A stretch of 64,000 bases of DNA. Source: Mixophyes australis (taxonomy: Eukaryota; Chordata; Amphibia; Anura; Limnodynastidae). The stretch covers positions 72,344,869-72,408,868 of the forward strand of contig JAVHZZ010000006.1 of the NCBI GenBank assembly GCA_036250195.1, in the 5' to 3' direction. The position numbers were made by a program, and so were the translations under genes. Of the stretch, positions 48,201 to 59,400 are shown one piece after another. The notes below the pieces were generated by a model. It made no database searches, had not been told where the DNA came from, and saw only the letters and a program-made list of their open reading frames with translations. Each line of letters begins with the position of its first letter. Within the stretch, counting starts at the first letter, position 1.

Positions 48201-51200
48201 TGTGTGGTCATCAGACAGCACTAACTGCACTCTTAACCCCATGTGTGGTCATCAGACAGCACTAACTGCACTCTTAACCCACATGTGTGGTCATCAGACA
48301 GCACTAACTGCACTCTTAACCCACATGTGTGGTCATCAGACAGCACTAACTGCACTCTTAACCCCATGTGTGGTCAACAGACAGCACTAACTGCACTCTT
48401 AACCACATGTGTGGTCATCAGACAGCACTTACTGCACTCTTAACCCCATGTGTGGTCATCAGACAGCACTAACTGCACTCTTAACCCTATGTGTGGTCAT
48501 CAGACAGCACTAACTGCACTTTTAACCCACATGTGTGGTCATCAGACAGCACTAACTGCACTCTTAACCCCATGTGTGGTCATCAGACAGCACTAACTGC
48601 ACTCTTAACCCACATGTGTGGTCATCAGACAGCACTAACTGCACTCTTAACCCCATGTGTGGTCATCAGACAGCACTAACTGCACTTTTAACCCACATGT
48701 GTGGTCATCAGACAGCACTAACTGCACTCTTTATCCCATGTGTGCAGGGCGGCACAAACTAAACATTTTCACCAAACTTAAGCAACATTACTAATGGCAG
48801 CCTATATTGCAGTCTGGCACTAAATGCAGGTAAATCTGGAAGTCATTTTTCAGGAATATTCATTGTTGCCTATGGGCACATGACGTACCTGCCATGCTAA
48901 CTATGATGTAAATTCTCCACTGAATACTGAAACAAATTCTACTCCATCTGCAAGTTAGTATACACATGACTGAGCAAAATAAAAAATAGTGGAGGATGCT
49001 GGGGCATGGAAAAGAGGAGTTAGTTAAGGATATTAAACAGAGGAGCACAATAGAGAGAAGTGTCAGATAACAGCTGTCCAAGAGGAGTTTCAGTACTATT
49101 CATGTGTTTAAGAGGTGATTTGTTGACAGCTTGCTCTGCTCCAGAGCTCCGGGAAATTGGCCTGTCTCTGTGACAAGCAGTAATGAGTTTTATCAGCTAC
49201 AACAGTTTCTACACAAACAGAGTGAGTGTCACCAGTGATCTCTTTACTGCCTCTTGATGTTATAATACGTTCATGTTCCATCCAAGAGAAAGCCAAGAGG
49301 AAAGTGAAAAACGTACTTTCACAAAACACATCCTGCTCTTACAGACAACACAGGTTGTTGTCTTCTCAAGAGAGCAGCTGCGGGCCACTCTATAGACATC
49401 CCTGGGACACAGGCCATCGCAGCTCTCTGATTGGCAGCTGGAGAGAACCTAAAATGTATACAGTATTCTGTAGAGGCAGCATTAATCTGCTGGGCTAACC
49501 ATCCTGCAAATGAGCCAGGAAGCGAAACGTGATTGTGTTTTTGTGCACTTGGAAAGGACTTCATTATAAGCGTTTTTTCATCTTTTAGTTAGATTTTAAA
49601 TATAACACTGTACGGTGGCTGGGTAGACAGCAGAAAATTGAACATAAATGAAGTGAAACAATTGTTTAGCTTTGCAGACAGAGTAAAATTTTTAACTCCA
49701 CAAATTTTCCCCTGAATTAAATATGAAATGTTTTGCATTTTATTCTTACCCATTTTCTGCTGCCTTCTTGTGGTAAGAAAGCATACAAAAAAGTTGGTCT
49801 TAAAGGGTTCTACACTCGAAATGTATTTTTTAACATGAACGGCCTGATTCATATTGGAATGTAATGTGAACGCAATTTTCGTTTAAAAAATTCGGACACT
49901 AATTGCACCCATGTCCGCCTGTATTCAAGTACAAGGGAGACTCAAGAAACGTTTCCATTTGAATATAGGTATAAGTACCGTTTGGCTATATCTAACTTGC
50001 TGTATGCTGACTGACAGAACAGGCTACAGCATACACACATACATGTGTGCAATAATAAAGTCCCATGAGAACACATGCCAAATAAAATAAATCTATTAAA
50101 TAAATGACCAACTCTTAATAGTATAATTCTTAACAAAAATAGATATTTAATTTTGTTTTTGTTTTTACATGAAATACATGATCAGGATGTTCTTATACAT
50201 AACAAGTATTTTTATAGTTTCTCTAACTTGCAAACACATGTTCAAAGACGCAAATGTGTAGTCATCGCTATCAATCAGCACTTACACCAGCCTATCACTA
50301 GCCATATCACAAGCTGGTGCAAGTGATACGGCTAAAAGGCACGTACCAAGAGCCTGAATCGGACAACCTCGGCACGCACCATACCGTACATTGCTAACTT
50401 GCGTCTGCGGACCTATCTTTTTTTTAATAGGGGGAGGGGGGTAGCATAATCCCGCCCCTCCTTCATTCTGATTGGCTGGCCCCTGTTGGCCTCGCCCCAC
50501 ATGGTCGATTGGCCCCACCCCCTCAACGGTTTGAACGGCGTCTTGGACGCAATTTAAAGATAGGCTTGTGCTGCTAGAGGGGGCGGGTGCCCCAATTGCC
50601 CCCTCCTGGATCCGCCACTGCCCCTTGCCTCCCCATTCTGCCCTTCAAGTTATAGGAAGTGTCTTTTGCGTTTAGACATGAATTGCATGCAATTGTGTTC
50701 ACTGGTGTAAGGTTCGTTTCAGAGCACGTGCAATGTCACGCAAGATACAGTACCCCTGAAGATGAATCAGGCTCGAATTGTGAACAAGGGGTAGCTATTA
50801 CAAAAAAATAAGTTAAATAATTGCCTTCCATGCTCCTGTCAAAACACCTTTTAGACTGCTATCATGTGAACAGAATACCATACTTGCCCACTGACCTCAA
50901 AAGAGGTGGACTTCACATCAAAGTGGGCCTTTCCGGTATGGGTGGGTCAGTATGTCCCAATTCTGCATGTCTAAATGTTGGGAAATATGAAATACTGGGA
51001 AAATACCACAGTCTGATTTTTGTGGGGTTATTATCAAAGGCACAACTACCATAGTAGCACGGAGTGATGTAGCTATGGAGTTTACCAGTTACAGGAGGCT
51101 CAACTTCCCTGTCCAGCCTTTAGGAAATGAATACTTACTTAGTGCTGCAGAGGAGGTGGTAAATTTAAAGGCTTCCTCCATTGTGGAGGTTTTACTTTTA

Positions 51201-54200
51201 GGGGTTAAATGTGCAAAATAGAGCCTAAGGCTATACAGTCCCTATTCCATGTGTGATCTATATACAATCCCTGTAGCGTGTATACAGTACAGCACTTATC
51301 TGTTCTTCAGCTTCTTTATGTTGGAGCAGCCAGCCGTAGTGATTACGCTGTCCACAGTCATGGGACAAACCTTAGGTCATCTAATTTGAAATGAGTAGCA
51401 CACAAACTTTGCCAGAAAATGCATATAGATAATGCTTACATCTAGGGGTTATATTTGCAAATTAGAGCTTTACAGTTTAGTTTGCACATTTAACATCCTG
51501 TTTTTCTGCAATATTGCAACAGAGAACATAATAACAATGGTCTAAAATTCACTGTGTTATTACAGCATGATTCCTTTTCGTTTTCAGAAAGGGAGTAATA
51601 GACTAGAGAGCAATGTAAGATCAGAATGTTGATGAACTCTTGAACATAAAAATAGCACCACACAGAACCTGATGTGTCAAAAAAACACTTGATTATTCCA
51701 AGATTATTTGTGCTTTATATAAATATATATACTCGTTTCAGGAGATGCTTTCAGAAAGACAAATTTTACTTTACAAAGATTAAGAGAAAAAGGTTTCCCT
51801 CAAATTGGATGCACTCTTAGTTTTTCCAAATTAATTTTTAATAAGTATTTAATTTTTATTCATTTCATAAACAATTAAAACCAAAAATGAGCAAAATATT
51901 TTAAAATCAAGAGAGAAGATGTGTAGGAAAAATAGATTTGTGTATTAAAAGAAAACTGTGCTCTCACAGCTCAAATAAAACACTAATGCAAATGTCATCA
52001 TTCCTATTTGGGGTATCTGAATGCGGTCGGGTTATAGTGTAATTTCTTAGAGACAAAATTAGTATAATATAGTCTCTATATAAATCTAATATAATGTTGT
52101 CACAACTCATATGTGACTAACATTGATGTATACTCAGCAATGAATCTGTCAGCTCATCAGAGGTTAATTTTATCACATGACGCTTATAAGATTATATTAA
52201 CAGCCGCAATCAGAGGTTCCTAAAGAACTATTATGTATCCAATAATGAATTCACAGTCCCTAAAAAGGAAGGGGGGGTTGGTGAACTTTTATTATATTAA
52301 GAATGTCTATATCATTTCTGTTGTGTTCCAGAATTATTATCATCCTTTATTTATAAGGCGCCACATGATTTCCGCAGCGCAGTAAACAATACAAACAGTA
52401 TAGCACACAGGATAAAACAGAACAGAACAATAAATGAGTAAAACCAAGATTCCAAGGGCTAGACTTACTAATCTGCGGGTTTGAAAAAGTGGGGATGTTG
52501 CTTATAGCAACCAATCAGATGCTAGCTTTCATTTATTTAGTGCTTTCTACAAAATGACAGCTAGAATCTGATTGGTTGCTATAGGCAACATCCCCACTTT
52601 TTCAAACCCGCAGCTTAGTAAATCTAGCCCCAAGAGCTCCAAGCATAGCTAGTACAGTGAGGCTGGAGGAGAAGAAATGGTATAGAGACAGGAGGAAGAG
52701 GGTCCTGATCGTAAGAGCTTACATACTAAAGGGAAGGCACACAGCCAGCAGGCACATGGGGAGTCAGAGGAGGGGATTAAGCACAAGAGCAGCTCGTACA
52801 GGGACAGGGGAAGACAGACGTGAGGTGATCAAGCATGGAGATTGGCAAAACAGAAAAAATCTACAATGTTGTAACATTAGACAACTGTCCGGAAGAATGG
52901 TCAAATAATTTGTCACATGTCTGGATCAAAATGCACTGACGTAGAAATCTTAATACCTCTTACAAATACTTACACTACATTTTCAAAAGTGTATTTGACA
53001 GCCACCCACGGGATGATAAATAAAATGGGGGTCCCTGTAAAATAAACAACAAAACAATATAATCACTAAAAAAGACCTATTGCAAGATATGAAACAAAGA
53101 AAAATTTTTTTCATCAGTATATTGAGATGAAACGGGAATATGAGAAAAAAAGAAAAATCAATAAAAGATAAAAAAGTATAATAAAAATATAGAAATTATA
53201 CGATGCACTAAGGTGGAGAGAGCTCAGGAGGGCATGAACTGTATAGGGTACTTCTGCCATATTGTGCACTTTGGCAAAATGGAAAATATATTAGGTTTGG
53301 TGGGAAAGGGGCGGTGCATAAGGATGTGCGTTTATAGAATCCTGTGCACAAGATCCAGCTTTGTATATGTATATCAAATGCACACAGTATCCAATTGCTG
53401 TAAGGATACCAAGACAAACACTTACATGCAGGAAATATCAGCAGTATGATTGAAACCCACCATATACTATTTCCAAATTAGATCCCTATAGTTATTCCTG
53501 TGACAAATTTTATTGTAAAAAAATCACCACCTTTACCAGTAATGTGACTATAGCCACATTTCCTATGTGGCCTCCTACCTTAGGCCAGATGTGCTCAAAT
53601 CCAGTCCTCAAGAGCTACCAACAGGTCATGTCTTCAGGATTTCTGTCTGTAGAATCAGGTTGGCAGCACGGTGGCTCAGTGGTTAGCACTTCTGCCTCAC
53701 AGCACTGGGGTCATGAGTTCGATTCCCGACCATGGCCTTATCTGTGTGGAGTTTGTATGTTCTCCCTGTGTTTGTGTGGGTTTCCTCCCACACTCCAAAA
53801 ACATACTGGCAGGTTAATTGGCTGCAATCAAAATTGATCCAAGTCTCTCTCACACTGTGTGTGTGTGTATGTATGATAGGGAATTTAGACTGTAAGCTCC
53901 AATGGGGCAGGGACTGATGTGAGTGAGTTCTCTGTACAGCGCTGCGGAATTAGTGGCGCTATATAAATAACTCAGGATGATGATGATGATCACCAGTGCA
54001 TCATTAAAGAAATCCTGAAAACATGAACTGTTGGTAGCTCCTGGGGGCTGAGTTTGGGCATCTCCTTTAGGAGGTGACATCTAATACTGCATTTAATTTG
54101 AGTTCACTAAAAACAGACAGGCACTAGCTGCCACATTAATGTCAGAAAATTGACCACCCTCGTCTTATTCACCCTCAGCATTGTAAACATGCCGGCAGCT

Positions 54201-56039
54201 GGGTGATATATTCACACTCTGGTTGTTCATAAACCATTATATAACTTCATTCAGTCATTTCTATATAGTGGTGCATCACTTGTAATGTATCAAACACATT
54301 GTCACATCCACTTTCCATGGCAACAAGCAAAGTTAATAGAGTTCACACTGAATATTGTTTTTGTAAGAGGGTGCAAGGGAGGATGCATTGGTTCTTGTCA
54401 CTGGTCAGTTTAGATGGTGCAGTCTGAAGTTATACATTATTATAATAAAATCTTACTTCCTTTAACAATGAAAGGGTAATTAACAATTCTTAAACCGAAC
54501 AGCATATAACAGGATGAAATGTTATTAAAAGGGCTTCTCTGCTCATAACACAGGAAGAATTATAATAGAGGATTGAAACATAATAATCAGCTCTGGTAAA
54601 AAATTAAATGGCTGTATCTGCTTCTGTATCAGTCACGTGTGTGTATCTTACTTTGACCATAGTGTCCTGGCTACTTAATGTGTCTACCTCCCAACTGGTA
54701 GTTCCAAGGGAACCCCTTCCCTTGGGCACCCCCTCAACTTATATCCCCCAGGTGCAGCCCCACTTAATTGATTGGTGGCAGAAGAATGTTAAAATGTGCT
54801 CTGCTTGCAGTGGCGGATCCAGGGGGGGGGGCGATCGCCCCCCCTAGCAGGGGCTTGCTGCCGGCGGCTGCACACTGTGCAGGTCCGTTCAGCAGTGACA
54901 GTGTGCTGCCCGGCTGCTCTGATTGTGTTTTAAACACAATTAGAGCAGCGGGGCAGCACACTGTCACTGCCGAGCGGACCTGCACATACTGTGCAGCCGC
55001 CGGCAGCCTTAGAAATTAGAAAGGGGGCGGGGCCTAAATCGCTCCCCCCTAAAATCGCCCGTGGTATAGCAATAGTCTGGATCCGCCCCTGTCTGCTTGT
55101 ATACGTTGTAGAAATTCATCTGATTGGCAGAAATGCAAAATGACAGCTGATCAATCAGCTGTGTATTCTGTGCCAATCCTGCTTCCTTTCAAAATTCTCC
55201 AGGTGTAGCTACCTGTAGAAAAGATGGAGCGGGGCTGTATTGGGGGTAAGTAACTTGATATCTGCAGTGTCGAAAGGTGAAGAGAAAAGAGAATGGTTTT
55301 TCTGGATCTCTAATAATATATTCCAACCACTCTCAGCATAGTGCCTAATTGCTGAATACAGCAGCTATTAGGAGAAAAGTCTAAGTTTGGGTGGAGGTCT
55401 GTCATCATAGAATATATGGACTGAAGCCTTGATTAGGCTCTAGAATGGACTAGAGCCTTGGTTAGCCAATTGTTTGGTCACACAAACGTAGATAATCTTA
55501 AACATTGTTTCTATCCAAAAAACAATCCAACCACAAACAACATATTTGTTTCCTGTCTAACAGAGAACTAGAGAAATTTGGAAATTAGTAAAACTGGTTT
55601 CCAAATCTCCACAGCTCTGTTGTAGTGGTTGGTCAAACATTGACCGAAGGTGCAAGGTACTTTACTCACCCCATCCTATGCAGATATAAAGCGCAAAGTA
55701 ACTTCTTTCTGAGAAGACAGCTAAGACCAGCAGATTGTGCAGGTAGATCCCCTCCACCAGCAGCCAGCAGTAATTAGCGATGATTCCGTACTGCATAAGC
55801 ACGGTGGCAGCGCGGCACCCAGCCTGGGAGAACTGGAGAGCACAATGAGTGGATACAGAGGGAGTCACGGAAGGATACTTTACAAGGTGAAATGGGGTAT
55901 ACATTGGAATTAAGGAAAACACATGAGAATGAGTGCATTGTTGTAACAGAGGCCATTCATTAGAACAGGGTTAGACCAAAAATAATCAAGACAGACGGTT
56001 TTTCCCCTTGTTCAACATTTATTGACATACATCATTTTT

Positions 56040-56082
<43 letters not shown>

Positions 56083-56368
56083 AGTTTTTAATTTGTTTTA
56101 TGACACATAAGCCATATTTTATTGGTGATATTGCACATGTTTAGGTATTTCAATCTGTTTATATATTTTACATGTTTATATATGTATAGCTATATATAAT
56201 TTCTCCAGGTTCTTAGATCAGACCAACACCAGAGTTTGTAGAGTTTCAATAAAATATACAATTATTACAAATACATAATAAATGTTACAGGGTCAGCCTA
56301 TTTCATTCAGTGTCTCTAACTTTCTTCAGGTAACAGGCATTAAAAATTGTAAGCAGCCCCATCCCAGA

Positions 56369-56417
<49 letters not shown>

Positions 56418-59400
56418 CTGAAAGGTAAAAGTGGAATCACCCCTGTGTTAATCCTGATGCATTTCCAGCCCCTGCATCTGTCCTTTGCCAGGTCTACATT
56501 CCTATTACTCGTCTACTTCTATAGGCCGTATGTGACAGACACGTGGCAGCAGTTTTAGTGATCAGTTGAAGAAGGAGAAGAATATGCTGGACAGCATTTT
56601 GTGCACCTGGTTTCAGCTGCATGAATATACACATATTACTCAGGATTGTGCCTTAATAAGACTAGTTAAATAATATAATGGTGGAAGTGTGTTCATAAAA
56701 TGATATAAAACTACCACTTGGTATGCAGACTGCCTGGACGAGTTCTTGGTGGTTTTGGACCTTCTAACAGGAGGAGCCAGAAGTGTAGGATCTAATGTTA
56801 CTGCAGGGAGTTTCACCATCTTTGCTAAAACCACCATGTGATTGTACCTTAATAGCTCATTTACACATATGCGCTGGGGAAAATGCATGAAGACAAGAGC
56901 ACGTTAGATGTGTTTCAGTGGTGCATTTTAATTTTCCATATACATTTCATGTGTCGCACTTTTACCAATACAAACTATTGTATTGTTAGTCTGTATTAAT
57001 GCATGAAAAATATATTGTGCAGCATTCTAAAATGTTAAACTATTATTATTGTCATTTTAAAGGTGGAACCAATCCCCTCTCTGTAGTAGTGGCGGAGAAT
57101 ACAGGTCTTGCTGGTGCTTGTTAACTTCTAAAGACCAAGCCACTTTTAGGAGGCAGTTGCTTTGAAACAAGTATTTTCTAACTCAGATCCTAATTTCTTA
57201 TTACTTGATCTTTCAATGATGACTACATGCAGCCACGTAACTTTCTCACCTCACTGCTGGGCAAGGGACGCACGTCTCCCTTGTCAAATTTTTCACTGTA
57301 ACGACTCTTCAGCAAGGTGTCAATCACTAGCACAGACACTCCCCTTAGTATGAACGAGGTGAACAGGTTGATATGAATATAATTCCGCATACAGTGGAGT
57401 TTACTGAAAGACACAGCAGCAGTGTGAAGTCAGAGAGAGTGTTCTGTAACTCGTATATTGTAGGAGAAGAGAGAAACTGGGAGTAAAAAGGACTGAAAAC
57501 AGGTATGAAATGGTGGAGACAATAAATGACTAGAAATGTCCCCTAGCCTCACTAGGACACCCACATACCTGAAACCCACAAGGATGGCAAGAGCCAGTAT
57601 GAGGGCCCCCACAGACATGGAGTACCCTACAGTGTACATGATCTTAAAGCTTTCATAAATCTTTTCAAACCATTCCTGCAAATAAAAGGAAAACATATCA
57701 CTTATGGATAATTCAGATACAAGTACAACATTAATGTCTAACAAATGCTATAATGGAAGTTATATTGTAAGCAATGGGACTTAGAAACATAACTGCCTAT
57801 ATACAATACATATTTTTAGAGTGGGGTATGGAGATTCAGTCTTTAAAATCATTCATCTGTTGCTTTTTGCCGAGAGCCATATTCCTGCAAAAGTTTATTC
57901 CACATCCCAAGTCTTTGACTTGGATCAATAAATAACCTGACCTATCAAGGACCACCTAGAGCAGCATTGCGCCATCAGTCCTTATCTCTGTGAACAGATT
58001 TCCATAAGGTAATCAGTGCACACAACTTCTCTGTTCTGCCCTCTTTATGGACTCTTCTATGCACAATCCTTTCATCCAGTCCTTTAATCCAACCTTTACT
58101 ATACTCTAACAAAATGCAGCCAGTATTTCTTCAAGGTTTGCTTGTTTATATCAGAATTTTCTGGTTTAACAGCAACAGGAAGTAATAACTCAAGTACTTA
58201 GATTTTTGGCAGATTCAGGACCCAACCTAAGGCTCTCGGGTAAGAATCGGTCGAGGAATGTAATGGCACAAAGCCCACCAACCATTAGAAACTGCCAGTT
58301 CCGGGAACAGTAAGCCCCAAGGGACTGATAACTTATCAGGAGTTAGGGGGACAATACATGTATTGGGCTGGCAACCCCTAAAGGCCCCTGATCAACAAGA
58401 ATGTATTGGGACAGAACCTGGCACTATAATACATATATAACATAAACAATATTTTATTTATATTGATATGGATATCAAAAATACAAAACTTCAGATCTGG
58501 GTCTGCTCCTAAATTCTACCTGCTTTTCCACATCCTCTGGGTCACGTTGACATTCCTGGCCATTCACATTGGGTGCCCATTGCCCGTCTGGCCCGCAGTG
58601 CTTATAGACAAAGCCATGCTGCACTAAGAGGGGACAAGCTTGTTATTGTACAGTAGGACTCAATCACAGGTTGTTGAACCTATTGAAGATGTCTTACCTT
58701 TCTTGTGCCAAGGTAGGTACCAGGGACAAGACACATTGACTGTGGTATTAGGTTGAGCATCTGGCCAACAGGAATATCTATCAAACGTCCGGTTGCAGAC
58801 CAGTCCTGCGGAAACATTTCATTGACCCTGTGTCATATAATGGAGGTGGGAGAATGTCTGAACTTCCACGTCACAATAAGCCAGACACATTGCTGGCACC
58901 ACATTAAACTAAGGTAGTGCTGGGCAATGTTTATATTGCTGCACGTACATAATTAACTTGGATGCGTTTTTGACAGTCTTCATGTAAGTGACTGCAATTA
59001 TAGTAGGTGTGTACCGTTATGTCGGCTTAACAGAGATTTTACCAGCTGACTGAAAATAAAGTATAATTTAGACCCCTTCAGATGGCTGCTTTATAACATG
59101 GGGGCGATCCAAGCAGGCCCTGGGGATGTGACACAACAGGAAGATGAAACATGGGTATATTCACCTGCTGGTGGGGGCTCCATGGACATGTTCATTTGAC
59201 ACTCCTTCTCATACTTCTGCCAGCTGTCATACAGGTAATCCATGATCTGAGCAGAGGCAGGCTGTGGGGGGAACATACATGAGAACCAGACATGCAGAAA
59301 CGTGGGTGTATGCAGTACTTAAGCACTTCATTGCTTTCTAAATAGCAGTCATTACAGTGACATGGAAAACAGGTTACACACACTGATTGTGGCGGCCTTC

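Larger units (their letters stand above)
47913..52973 (-). other. GCGR intron 8, largest intron
   Basis: 5061-bp intron holding a 41/42-bp minisatellite, a ~935-bp DNA-transposon-like block and a LINE 3' fragment with a nested MITE, each listed separately. 48746-49839 and 50776-52332 are AT-rich and show nothing else I can name. Confidence 0.75.
53035..55669 (-). other. GCGR intron 7
   Basis: 2635-bp intron. It holds a SINE nested in a hAT-like MITE (53586-54072) and a 284-bp hAT MITE (54808-55091), listed separately. The rest, including 54073-54800, shows nothing recognisable. Confidence 0.7.

Noticed and set aside
48072..48745. CRISPR-like array
   Set aside because: Units are contiguous and near-identical with no unique spacers, and the genome is eukaryotic.
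53663..53740. tRNA gene
   Set aside because: Only A and B box motifs are present, without a full cloverleaf; part of a SINE.
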